Below are positions 25,634-34,241 of a stretch of DNA of 64,000 bases, piece by piece. Within the stretch, counting starts at the first letter, position 1. Each line of letters starts with the position of its first letter. This DNA comes from Deltaproteobacteria bacterium (GTDB lineage Bacteria > Myxococcota_A > Polyangia > Polyangiales > Ga0077539), in assembly GCA_947477565.1 (NCBI GenBank), contig CANJUR010000017.1, positions 1-64,000 on the forward strand, read 5' to 3'. A program made the translations under genes and the position numbers. Below the pieces are notes generated by a model. The model was given only the letters and a program-made list of their open reading frames with translations, searched no databases and was not told the DNA's origin.

Positions 25634-27070
25634 TCAAAGAACCCGCGAGTGCCGACCCCTTCGAAACCAGATCAAAGCGAACAGAACCAAGGCCCCGAGC
25701 TGCGGGCGCGAGGACGCACCGGCGCGGCACTGACAGCCCGGATGGGAGGGCGGTGAGGGTCCGGCGTCGCGAGCCGAACCGGCGTCCGCGACGGGGCCAT
25801 CGGAGCCCACGGCATCGAGCCGCGCGGGGGCATCGACCGAGGGCTGATCGAGCCGGAGTGGCACATCGACGGCAGCGTCGTCGAACGCGGAATCGAAAGG
25901 AAAACAGGCGCTATCGAGGGCGACGGGCAGCCCGCCATCCAGGGATTGCAGGATGGCGCGCTGTGCCGGCCAGAGCGGAGCACACAGCGTAGCGACGGGC
26001 GTCGAGGGCGCGCAGTCCGAGGGTGGACCGGTGAGGCTGCGCGGAGCCAGAAGCGGTGCGACGTGGTCACCGCGGTCTCGCGAGCACCCGAGCATGAAGC
26101 CGTCCGTTGCCGGGTCGGCGCAGACGTAGAGGGTTCCTGCGAACTGACGCAGGCACTGCACCGAGAGGCGAGCGCCCGTGGGGACGAACGCCCCTCCGTG
26201 CTCCGAGCGCAGGATGCCTTCGGACGGGCGGCGGCTGCCGATCCAGAGCGTCGAGCCGTCGTCGGAGATGGCAAACCCGGCCATCTCGCCGGCGGTGCGC
26301 GCGACCTGCCGAAACGACGCGCCGCCGTCTGCGGAGCGGAGCAGCATCGTCCCGAGGCCGTCCGCCGAGCGCACATACAAAACGCCGGGATCCGTCGGGT
26401 CGACGCCGCTAATGAAAGCGTTGGTTCCTCCCATGAAGGCCGCACCTCGCGCGACCTCGACGACGGTCGATCCGCCGTCGTCCGAGCGATAGAGCAGCGG
26501 GGTCCCGTCCACGAGGAAGCCCGAAGCGTAGATGCGCCGCGGGTCTGACGGGGCGACCTCCACGGTCTGCGTGTAAAGCCCTGGGAGGGCCGCTCCGGCC
26601 ATCCACGTCGCGCCGCCGTCCATCGATCGGAGTAGCGCGTCGTCCGCCCCGGATGGACCCACGGCGGTGACCAGCACGCGGCGCGTCGCATCCTGGGAGA
26701 TGTCCACCACGGGCCTCCCGGGGCTGCCAATCGGAACGCTCCACGCGCATCCGTCGTGCGTCGCGATGAGCCCTCGCGGAGTGGTTGCGAGTACGGCGCC
26801 ATCAAAGGCGATGGCGAGCGAGGCCTCGAACACCCCCGAGGAGCCGATGGCGTCCTCGCAGGTCCACGCCCAGGTGCGGCCGCCATCGCGGCTGGTGAGG
26901 ATCCCGAACGTCGCGCGCACCGCGAGCAGGTCGCCCGCCGCCCCTGGCGCCGCCACGACGTAGCCTCCATTGGGAAAGCGCCCGTTTGCAGCGCTGCCGG
27001 TGGCACCGAGCAGCACCGCGGCGGCGACCGCGCGACGGAGCCGGGCGCGTGCCGGGGAGAACCCGCTCAC
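25634..27070 (-). CDS. BNR/sortilin-type beta-propeller with MYXO-CTERM anchor
   Basis: 478 residues. A signal peptide (AVAAAVLLGATGSAAN) leads into Asp-box-like BNR blades (LTSRDGGRTWAW, LLRSMDGGATW, LYRSDDGGSTVV, LLRSADGGASF, ILRSEHGGAF), a seven-bladed or similar beta-propeller. An Asp-rich spacer (AAVDVPLRLDQPSVDAPARL) follows. The C-terminus GCQCRAGASS, hydrophobic ALVLFALIWF and RRGRHSR form a MYXO-CTERM sorting signal. The ATG at 27070 overlaps the deacetylase stop (ATGA, 27067-27070). A surface glycan-binding or hydrolytic role is possible. BNR folds occur in sialidases, but no sialidase arginine triad could be confirmed. Confidence 0.8.
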   Translation of the reverse strand: MSGFSPARARLRRAVAAAVLLGATGSAANGRFPNGGYVVAAPGAAGDLLAVRATFGILTSRDGGRTWAWTCEDAIGSSGVFEASLAIAFDGAVLATTPRGLIATHDGCAWSVPIGSPGRPVVDISQDATRRVLVTAVGPSGADDALLRSMDGGATWMAGAALPGLYTQTVEVAPSDPRRIYASGFLVDGTPLLYRSDDGGSTVVEVARGAAFMGGTNAFISGVDPTDPGVLYVRSADGLGTMLLRSADGGASFRQVARTAGEMAGFAISDDGSTLWIGSRRPSEGILRSEHGGAFVPTGARLSVQCLRQFAGTLYVCADPATDGFMLGCSRDRGDHVAPLLAPRSLTGPPSDCAPSTPVATLCAPLWPAQRAILQSLDGGLPVALDSACFPFDSAFDDAAVDVPLRLDQPSVDAPARLDAVGSDGPVADAGSARDAGPSPPSHPGCQCRAGASSRPQLGALVLFALIWFRRGRHSRVL

Positions 27071-29739
27071 CGCGCCGTGAAGGTCGCCCGCCGACCCGGC
27101 GGCAGCGCGTCTCGCAGCACCACGCGCCGTCCCGAGACGGTGTAGGCGCCGCAGGTGTCACAGGCGAAAGCGGTCACTGCGTCGCCGAATTCGAGCGTGA
27201 GCCCGGTGACCGGGACGGCCCCGACGACGAGGGTGCCGCGGTATCCGCGAGCGGAGTCGTAGTCGGCATCGACGTTGGTGCCTTCGCGGCCGCGCCAGAA
27301 GTCCGCCACGGCCTCGATGCCGAGATCCGTGCGGATGCCCGCCCCTTCCGCCATCGTGAGCAGTCGGTCGGCCGCGGTAAACTTCACCCCGATGTTCGAC
27401 TGCGGCACGTCGATGCCCGCGGAGGGGTGCACCAGGGCGGTCGAGTGCGCGCCGTTGGTCGCGTTGCGCAGTGCCGCGTACGTCCAGGCGTTGAAGAAGT
27501 GCGGGAAGTTCGTCGGCGAGATTTCTTCTCGTCCCACCACGCCGGCCACCACGTACCCGAGGCCGTCTTCGATGGCGATGAGGTGCTCGAGGATGGGGCG
27601 ATGGTGAAAGATCTCCTGGGAGATGCCCGTGCGCGACAGGGACATCGGCAGGTTGGTCTTGAAATCGCCGATCGCGTAGCTCGAATCGGAGATGACGCCC
27701 TGCGCCGCGAGGACATCGAACATCGACGGATTGACCTGCAGATACGGCGCACGCCAGAGCCGCGGTGCCTGGCCGACTACTCCGGTGAGGAGTTCGAGCG
27801 CGACGCGAATCTCGCCGCAGAGGGTGGTCTGCGCCGACATCACGGGGTTGTAGGTAGCGCGGGTCTCCAGGCAGCTTGCCATCAAAGGGAGTGACGCCTC
27901 GGAGCGGTGCGTGACGGAGTGCGCCGCGGCGGGGCACATCCCGAGCGCGCAGAGGTAGCGCACGGTCTCCGGCGACCAGTACCCTTCGATGTAGTTCGTG
28001 GTGACGTAGTAGGTTCCGCGGGCGTGGTGGGCGGCCTCGACGGAGGCCATCTGCAGGGCCCCGGAAGCGCCCCACTCGCCCGGCAGCGCCGAGTCCACCG
28101 CGTCAACGTCGTGGGTCAGTTCGAGCAGCGAGTCTTCCAGGCCCGGCACGGTGTGCTTCAACACGACGTGTCCCGCAGTGCCTTCGCGCAGCGCGTCGCG
28201 GAGAAACAGACCCAGTACGTCGCCGGACGGCTCGAAGCAGTTGATGTAGCAGCGGTAGTGGCGAAACCCGTGGAGGTCGTGGCCGACACCGTAGATGGCC
28301 CCGCGGCCGAGCGCCCGACGCGTGACCGACGCGCCGACGTCCATCGCGGCGGCGTAGGCGTGCGCGAGCACCGTCACGCCAGCGCCCGCGGCGGGGCTGA
28401 GCGTGTACACCTCCATCGGCTGTGCAACCGTGTTTTCGGTGATCTCCAGCCAGCGCTCCTCGGGGCTGTCGAGCGAGGAGGTGACCGGAGCCGATCCGGT
28501 GAAGCGCATGGTGGTCACATCGAAGTGCCGCGTGGTCGTCGTCAGCCCGAGCAGCAAGCCGAGGTCGGGCCCGTGCGTCGCGCTGATGACCGGCTTCTGC
28601 ACCACCACGACGCCGCCGTTGCGCGCGAAGGCTTCCAACGCGGCGCGCGCAGCGGCATCGAATTCATACGCGCCCATGTATCCAGGGATGACCACCAGCG
28701 AGTACCCCGTCGCGATGCGGGGGAGTTGCGACTCGAAGGTGGCCCCGGTGGTCGGCCGGTCGTACGCGATGCCCCACTGGTCGAGAATCGAAGCGACGGT
28801 ATCGACCTCAAGCGGCCCATCGAGCCAGAGATCGTTGGGAACCAGAAGCAGTGCCCGAGAGCGCACCGCAGCGGTGGTGGTCGGGGTGTCGTCGATGCGC
28901 CCGTTGCAGTCGTTGTCGCGCCCGTCGTTGACCTCTGGCGTCGCGGCCGGGGCCTGACAGATCCGGGTGGTTCCGTCGCAGGCGGCCCAGCCGGTGGCAC
29001 AGACCCCGAGCGCGCCCGTCGAGCACGCGTTGGGCCCCACCGGCAGCAGTTGATCGACCCAGCCGTCACAGTCGTTGTCGAGCCCGTCGCAGCGCGTCTC
29101 CACCACCTCGCGCCGCGGATCACCGAGCGGAATCAAGCAGCCCGGCACCGCGCTCGCGACATCGGCAAAGTGCACCGGGACCCGAAACGAGTCCCCCGGC
29201 ACGTCCGCCGCTGAAACGTCCACCCGTGGCACATCGACTACCCCCGCATCGGGGCGTCCAACGTCCATCGACACCACATCGAACACGCCCGAATCGGGGC
29301 GTCCAACGTCCATCGACACCACATCGAACACGCCCGAATCGGGGCGTCCGACATCCACCGCGGGAACATCTACCGCGGGGACATCCACCGCGGGGACATC
29401 CACCGCGGGGACATCCACCGCGGGGACATCCACCGCCGGGACATCCACCGCCGGGACATCCACCGCCGGGACATCCACCGCGGGGACATCCGTGACTGAC
29501 GCATCGGCCGGGCTCGTCCCGGTGTCTACGGCCACGTCGCCTGCGACGTCGATCGGCGTCACGGGCGCATCGACCGGACCGGCCTCGGGTGCGTTCACGT
29601 CTGCCGCGGCATCCGTGCCAGGCGCGGCATCGCTGCCGATCGGGCCCGGGGGATCCGAGGAGCAGGCGCTCAGCACGAGCACCGCCGAGAGAGACGCTAC
29701 GAGGCGAACGAGGTGCGAACGGCGACCAGAAGAATTCAT
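27067..29739 (-). CDS. lipoprotein with MopE-like motifs and NodB-like polysaccharide deacetylase domain
   Basis: 890 residues from the ATG at 29739 (a start at 29772 is also open). The lipobox is VLSAC. A spacer of about 160 residues holds nine to ten DVPAV repeats and two GRPDSGVFDVVSM repeats. Two MopE-like metal-binding motifs follow (DGLDNDCDGWVD and DGRDNDCNGRIDD), then a Rossmann-like domain (LLLVPNDLWLDG, VVIPGYMGAYEF). The C-terminal half has deacetylase-type motifs: LTHDVDAVD (about 543), HSVTHRSEAS (about 606) and RAPYLQ (about 662), matching the D-D, HxxxH and RxPY blocks of carbohydrate esterase family 4. First gene of the operon; deacetylation of the nascent polysaccharide, as PgaB does, is inferred. 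A 16-bp palindrome lies upstream. Confidence 0.75.
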   Translation of the reverse strand: MNSSGRRSHLVRLVASLSAVLVLSACSSDPPGPIGSDAAPGTDAAADVNAPEAGPVDAPVTPIDVAGDVAVDTGTSPADASVTDVPAVDVPAVDVPAVDVPAVDVPAVDVPAVDVPAVDVPAVDVPAVDVGRPDSGVFDVVSMDVGRPDSGVFDVVSMDVGRPDAGVVDVPRVDVSAADVPGDSFRVPVHFADVASAVPGCLIPLGDPRREVVETRCDGLDNDCDGWVDQLLPVGPNACSTGALGVCATGWAACDGTTRICQAPAATPEVNDGRDNDCNGRIDDTPTTTAAVRSRALLLVPNDLWLDGPLEVDTVASILDQWGIAYDRPTTGATFESQLPRIATGYSLVVIPGYMGAYEFDAAARAALEAFARNGGVVVVQKPVISATHGPDLGLLLGLTTTTRHFDVTTMRFTGSAPVTSSLDSPEERWLEITENTVAQPMEVYTLSPAAGAGVTVLAHAYAAAMDVGASVTRRALGRGAIYGVGHDLHGFRHYRCYINCFEPSGDVLGLFLRDALREGTAGHVVLKHTVPGLEDSLLELTHDVDAVDSALPGEWGASGALQMASVEAAHHARGTYYVTTNYIEGYWSPETVRYLCALGMCPAAAHSVTHRSEASLPLMASCLETRATYNPVMSAQTTLCGEIRVALELLTGVVGQAPRLWRAPYLQVNPSMFDVLAAQGVISDSSYAIGDFKTNLPMSLSRTGISQEIFHHRPILEHLIAIEDGLGYVVAGVVGREEISPTNFPHFFNAWTYAALRNATNGAHSTALVHPSAGIDVPQSNIGVKFTAADRLLTMAEGAGIRTDLGIEAVADFWRGREGTNVDADYDSARGYRGTLVVGAVPVTGLTLEFGDAVTAFACDTCGAYTVSGRRVVLRDALPPGRRATFTAR
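29350..29495. repeat. 15-bp tandem repeat array coding (VDVPA)n
   Basis: Ten ACATC phrases follow each other at exactly 15-bp spacing between 29351 and 29490 (unit GACATCCACCGCGGG with single-base variants). On the minus strand each unit codes VDVPA in the spacer of the deacetylase lipoprotein. Next to it, 29250-29339 is a 45-bp unit repeated twice (GRPDSGVFDVVSM block). Such arrays are prone to length variation. Confidence 0.9.
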
Positions 29740-29874
29740 CCTGGCGACCCTAGCGCATTCTGATGCGAACACAGTCGGACATGTCGCGGATCAAGACGCA
29801 CGAGCCACAAACGCGCAACGCAACCAGTTAACGCAGTTAAAGCGCCACTGACTGCATATCTCCACACCGTGAAT

Positions 29875-29890
29875 CGATATCTAGATATCG
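29875..29890. promoter_or_regulatory. perfect 16-bp palindrome upstream of the polysaccharide operon
   Basis: CGATATCTAGATATCG is a perfect 16-base palindrome in the 131-164 bp gap between the stop of the cysteine-rich lipoprotein (29904) and the start of the deacetylase gene (29772 or 29739). It is AT-rich against a GC-rich background, a typical look for a dimeric regulator site. A direct repeat CAGTTAA occurs nearby at 29825-29831 and 29834-29840. The binding protein is unknown. Confidence 0.45.
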
Positions 29891-29903
29891 TTTCTGCGCC
29901 CGT

Positions 29904-31256
29904 TCAGGGCATGCACACCCCAGATCGGCAGCGGTTGCCGCCGGTGCAGCGCACTCCGCAGGCGCCGCAGTTGGACATGTCGCTCGACGGGTCCACGCAG
30001 CGACAACTGCAGCGCAGTAACCCGCCGCCGCAGGAGTTGCTCAAGCATGAGCCGCTGCAGCAGGTCTGGTCGACTGTGCAGGCACGGCCGCAGACGCCGC
30101 AGTTTTCTTGGTCGCTACCGAGCGAGGTCTCGCAGCCGTTGGCAAACTGCCGATCGCAGTCTCCATAGTCAGACTGGCAGGTCGATCGGCACACCCCCGA
30201 CATGCAAGACGAGGCCGCGTTGGGGCGCTCGGCACAATCATTGGAGCAGGCCCCGCAGTGGGTCGCACTGCTCGCCGTCGTCGTGCAGTTGCCCAGGCAA
30301 ACCACTGCCGGTGCAGAGCAGGCCACTGGCGTACACAACCCCGTCTCGCAGGCCTCGGTGTTCGCGCACGGGTTGCCGCACGCCCCGCAATGGTTTCGAC
30401 TGGTCTGCAGGTCGTAGCAGCCACCGTCGCAGGCCGTCAGCGACGCCGGGCACGCGGCCACGCAACTGCCCGCCGAGCACACCTGCCCGGTGACGCAGGC
30501 GACGCCGCATCCACCGCAGTTGGCGGCATCGGAATTCACGCTGCGGCATGTGGAGCCGCACAGTCTCTGCCCAGTCGGACACTGCTGGACGCAGCCGCCG
30601 GCCACGCAGTGTGACGCGGCGGGGCATTGTCGGTTGCAGGCTCCGCACTGGGCATCAGTGGTCAGAAGGTCAACGCAGAGGTTGTCGCAAGCCGAGCGCC
30701 CCGCCGTGCACGGTTGGCACATCCCGCTTTCACAGCGCTGGGTGGATGTACAGGTGTTGCCGCACGCGCCGCAGTGATCGGGACGATTGCTGATGTCGAT
30801 GCAGACACCACCGCAGGCCCGCAGCCCGGACCCACACTGCACATCGACGCCGATGTCTGCGGCGCCCGTGTCCAGCGGCGGGACATCGATCACCACGGAG
30901 ATGTCGAGCGTGCTGGCATCGCGAGGAGTCGCCGGCACGTCGAGCACAACGTCCACCGGCACGTCAAAGGGGATCACCGGCACGTCGAGGACAACGTCCA
31001 GCGGCACGTCAAAGGGGATCACCGGCACGTCGAGCACAACGTCCACTGGCGGTGCAGGAACATCCGCAGAATCCACCGGAACATCCGACCGAGGCGTCGG
31101 GACATCCGGGCCGCTGTCGGTTAGCGGGATGACGCGTCCGGCATCGCCTGCATCCGCAGCCGTCGGCGATGCCGCATCGGGCCACGGAAGCGCGCAGCCG
31201 ACCCCGACCATCGCCGCAAACACCACACCGAGCCGGAGCTTGTCAGAACACGCCAT
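29904..31256 (-). CDS. lipoprotein with Asp-rich spacer and CGxC cysteine repeats
   Basis: 450 residues. Lipobox VGVGC (around residue 21) is followed by a spacer with a 15-residue repeat (DVVLDVPVIPFDVPV). The rest is about seven Cys-rich units of the same class as those at 8-10.5 kb (NRPDHCGACGNTC, TDAQCGACNRQC, SDAANCGGCGVAC, SRNHCGACGNPC, SATHCGACSNDC, DQENCGVCGRAC, DMSNCGACGVRC). No heme-like end domains are present in this copy. It overlaps the PEGA gene upstream by 14 bases (31243-31256), suggesting co-transcription. Likely a surface or periplasmic structural or binding protein; no function can be assigned. Confidence 0.8.
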   Translation of the reverse strand: MACSDKLRLGVVFAAMVGVGCALPWPDAASPTAADAGDAGRVIPLTDSGPDVPTPRSDVPVDSADVPAPPVDVVLDVPVIPFDVPLDVVLDVPVIPFDVPVDVVLDVPATPRDASTLDISVVIDVPPLDTGAADIGVDVQCGSGLRACGGVCIDISNRPDHCGACGNTCTSTQRCESGMCQPCTAGRSACDNLCVDLLTTDAQCGACNRQCPAASHCVAGGCVQQCPTGQRLCGSTCRSVNSDAANCGGCGVACVTGQVCSAGSCVAACPASLTACDGGCYDLQTSRNHCGACGNPCANTEACETGLCTPVACSAPAVVCLGNCTTTASSATHCGACSNDCAERPNAASSCMSGVCRSTCQSDYGDCDRQFANGCETSLGSDQENCGVCGRACTVDQTCCSGSCLSNSCGGGLLRCSCRCVDPSSDMSNCGACGVRCTGGNRCRSGVCMP

Positions 31257-32355
31257 CGATCATCACCCCGGAAGCACCGAGAAAGAGCGGAGAAACTCGC
31301 AGACGAACGGCGTGTGCAGCCGCGCCCGGACGGAGCACCACGAGCGCGACCCCGACGCCCGCAGCTACTACGCCGGCTACACCGAAGGCCCAGGCCAGCG
31401 CGCGAGTGCGGTCGCTGTCGGCGCAGAGCGTCGCGGCCGCGCGACCATCGGGACTGAAGTCCCCAGCGGACGCGAGGCACGCCGTCGCCGTGGAGCGATC
31501 CGTGGAGGTGTATCCGGGCTGGGTGACGAAGCGCACGAAGGCTCCCTCCGCGCCCGGACTGGAGGCCGTCGCGCTGCGCAACGCATCGGCCTGGGACGAA
31601 CTCTGGAAGATCAGTGCGGCGCTGGTGGCCGCCGCAGCGACGCCGAGACCGAGGAGACCGTAGCCGACGATGCGAGCGCGGCGAACCGGGGTGACCGCGT
31701 CGGGCGAGACTGACGGCGGCGGCATCACGATCGCGCCCATCGCGCCGGACGAGACCTCCACGCGGGCGGAGGCCAGAACGACTTCAAGGTCTTGCCCGGC
31801 CCGGATGGACACCTCATCCGCGGCGGTGGCTCGCCCCGGCGACCGAAGTTCGACACGGTAAGTCCCCGGCGCGAGGACGTACGAGTCCCCGAGCGGGAGT
31901 ACGCCGATCGGCCGGCCGTCCACCAACACCTCGGCCCCCGGCGGATCGCCCTGCACACGGATGGCCCCCATGCGCGCCCGTAACTCCGTGCGGGCGACAA
32001 TGAGTGCGGCGCGGCGCGAGCGGGCCCACGGGTCCGTGGCGTCGGCGAGCGCCGCGGCGAGGTGCTGCCACGCCTCCTGGAGGTGCCCGGCGTCGATCTC
32101 CGCGAGGGCGAGTTGGGCCGTCACTTGCGGCACTGGACAGCGACGGTGCAGGTCTTCGAGGACCGCGAGGGCAGCCGCGGTATGCCTGGCCACACGCTCG
32201 CGCACGGAGAGGGCGATGTCCGCGTCGAGGCGAGGGCAGCCTGCAGTGCGAACCGCGCTGGACTGAGCATGCACCGACGGCGGCCGGGACAACATCGCTA
32301 GCGATAGAGCGAGCCCCACGGAAAAAGGACCTCGCCGCGCGCGCATCGGAACCAT
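31243..32355 (-). CDS. PEGA-domain protein with signal peptide and two C-terminal TM segments
   Basis: 370 residues from the ATG at 32355 (32346 and 32397 also possible). A signal peptide (VGLALSLAMLSRPPSVHAQ) is followed by TPR-like helices (ERVARHTAAALAVLEDLHRRCP, GHLQEAWQHLAAAL). A PEGA beta domain follows (IRVQGDPPGAEVLVDGRPIGVLPLG, APGTYRVELRSPG). Two hydrophobic helices follow (VGYGLLGLGVAAAATSAALIF and AWAFGVAGVVAAGVGVALVVL). PEGA proteins of this layout are common in Myxococcota next to Ser/Thr kinases. It is divergent from one here, with about 147 bases between starts, which supports a shared cell-envelope signalling context. Exact role unknown. Confidence 0.8.
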   Translation of the reverse strand: MVPMRARRGPFSVGLALSLAMLSRPPSVHAQSSAVRTAGCPRLDADIALSVRERVARHTAAALAVLEDLHRRCPVPQVTAQLALAEIDAGHLQEAWQHLAAALADATDPWARSRRAALIVARTELRARMGAIRVQGDPPGAEVLVDGRPIGVLPLGDSYVLAPGTYRVELRSPGRATAADEVSIRAGQDLEVVLASARVEVSSGAMGAIVMPPPSVSPDAVTPVRRARIVGYGLLGLGVAAAATSAALIFQSSSQADALRSATASSPGAEGAFVRFVTQPGYTSTDRSTATACLASAGDFSPDGRAAATLCADSDRTRALAWAFGVAGVVAAGVGVALVVLRPGAAAHAVRLRVSPLFLGASGVMIDGVF

Positions 32356-32502
32356 GCGGCGCACGCTATCACGGGCCCCACGGCCATCGGAACGCACCGC
32401 TCACGACGCCCGTCATTATGACCTCTGGGCAACTTCCAGCTCAGGGACTAATGAGCGGTTGTTGTGCCTTCACGAACCGCGATAGAATTTTCATCCTAAG
32501 GC

Positions 32503-34179
32503 ATGCGGACCCTCGAATCAGCCCCGACGCCTGGTGCGGAACCGAAGTATCGCATCGTGCGGGAGATCGCCTCGGGCGGCATGGCGACGGTGTATCTCGC
32601 CGAGCGCCCGGAGGGCGAGCGCCCGCGGGAAGTGGCGATCAAGCGACTGCACGCACACCTCGCAAAGGAGGAAGAGTTCGTCGCGATGTTCTTTGACGAG
32701 GCGCGGCTGGCTGCGCAGATTCGTCACCCCAACGTGGTGGGCGTGCTCGACGTCGATCAGCGCGACGCCCTCTCCATCGTCATGGAGTACGTGCAGGGTG
32801 TGACGTTTCTCGACCTCACCCGCGACCAGTCCAGGCGCGGTTTTCGGCTGCCCCATCCGGTCGCGGGGCGCATCGCACTGGACACTCTCTCGGGCCTCCA
32901 TGCCGCGCATGAACTCCGCGATAGTGCGGGTCAGCCGCTGCATATCGTTCATCGAGACGCATCGCCGCACAACATCCTGGTGGGCGTAGATGGGATTTCC
33001 CGCATTACCGACTTCGGCATCGCCAAGGCGACGACTCGTCTTTCGACAACCCGTGACGGGCAGACCAAGGGCAAGTTGGCCTACATGGCGCCCGAGCAGT
33101 TCGAGTTTGGCGAACTCGATCGGCGGGTTGATATCTTCACCGTGGGTCTGGTGCTTTGGGAGGTATTCACCGGGCGGCGACTGTTCAAGGGCGCGAGCGA
33201 GGCCGCGGTCATCAACGCCCTGCTGCACGCCGACCTCCCGCGAATGCGCAGCGTCGATGACACCCTGCCGGAGGCGCTCGATGCGGTGATCATGAAGGCC
33301 ATGGCCCGCCGCCCGGAGGACCGCTGGGCGACCTGTGCGGCGTTCGCCGTGGCATTGCGCAAGGTGCTCGTACCGGCACCCCGGGCGGAGGTGGGCCTCC
33401 TCGCCGCACAGGCTTACGAGCACTTCCTCGCGGACCAGCGCGACCCCACCGGAAAGCAGCCTTCGGCGTCGGATGTACGCGCCATTGTGGCTCCGCGAGA
33501 GCGCGAAGAGGTCTCCGCCGAGATGGCCGTTGACGAAGAGCCGACCGGGGCCCTCTCGACATTGCCGGAGTTCGGTTCGGCCGCCCTGGCGGGCGAGTCC
33601 GCCGAGGCGCGCACCGAGATTCACCCGTGGCGCGGAGCCGCCGCCGCGGAATCTTTGCGACCGCTGGCAGTGACGGCCGAACCCGAAGACGGCCCTTCGT
33701 CTATAAGCATCGAACTCTCTCGCACGGACCTCGTCTCCCCCCCCGACGAAGTACCCGCGCCGATCGTCGAGCCCGAGCCCGAGCCTGGCCCCTCGCAATT
33801 ACCCACGATGGCGACGCGCTGGTCGCGCCGAATCGGCCTCGTTGCGCTCCTCCTGAGCCTCCTCTCCCTCGGCATCTGGCAGGTGCGGGGTCGCGCGGCC
33901 CACCCGATCACCGCGGCTCCAACGGTGGTCGTTTCATCGACCATCGTGCACCCGATCGGGCCATCGACCGAGCCCGTGCCAGCGGAGATCGTTCTGCCGT
34001 CGCCCGCGCCTCCGGTGGCCGTAGTCCCAGCGCCGCGGCCGACCCCTCGGACCGCCGGTGCCACGGCACTCCAGCGTCGCGCCCCGGCAGCGGCCCCGAC
34101 GCGTCCGGTGAGTCGGCCGCCGGTCGTCGGTGCAACCGGACTCAGCCGCACCTCGGACGGACGCATCTTTATCCGTTGA
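32503..34179 (+). CDS. Hanks-type Ser/Thr protein kinase with one TM
   Basis: 558 residues. The kinase domain spans about residues 16-290: glycine-rich loop EIASGGMATVYLA, catalytic lysine K47 (VAIKRL), catalytic loop HRDASPHN (about 150-157) and TDFGIAKA (about 168). The activation segment is followed by APEQFEFGELDRRVDIFTVG. A flexible segment leads to a single TM at about 443-463 (LVALLLSLLSLGIW) and a Pro/Thr-rich periplasmic tail without a recognisable sensor domain. HRDA in place of HRDL is common in myxobacterial kinases and all catalytic residues are present. It is divergent from the PEGA gene. Substrates are unknown. Confidence 0.93.
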   Translation: MRTLESAPTPGAEPKYRIVREIASGGMATVYLAERPEGERPREVAIKRLHAHLAKEEEFVAMFFDEARLAAQIRHPNVVGVLDVDQRDALSIVMEYVQGVTFLDLTRDQSRRGFRLPHPVAGRIALDTLSGLHAAHELRDSAGQPLHIVHRDASPHNILVGVDGISRITDFGIAKATTRLSTTRDGQTKGKLAYMAPEQFEFGELDRRVDIFTVGLVLWEVFTGRRLFKGASEAAVINALLHADLPRMRSVDDTLPEALDAVIMKAMARRPEDRWATCAAFAVALRKVLVPAPRAEVGLLAAQAYEHFLADQRDPTGKQPSASDVRAIVAPREREEVSAEMAVDEEPTGALSTLPEFGSAALAGESAEARTEIHPWRGAAAAESLRPLAVTAEPEDGPSSISIELSRTDLVSPPDEVPAPIVEPEPEPGPSQLPTMATRWSRRIGLVALLLSLLSLGIWQVRGRAAHPITAAPTVVVSSTIVHPIGPSTEPVPAEIVLPSPAPPVAVVPAPRPTPRTAGATALQRRAPAAAPTRPVSRPPVVGATGLSRTSDGRIFIR

Positions 34180-34241
34180 GCATCCCGTGGTGAGTCACAC
34201 AGTCCCTTCCCGGACTCTTGAAATCATATAGTTGGTCGTTC

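Noticed and set aside
25634-27070. Sialidase assignment for the BNR propeller
   Set aside because: Asp-box blades alone are not sufficient; the catalytic Arg triad, Tyr and Glu could not be located.
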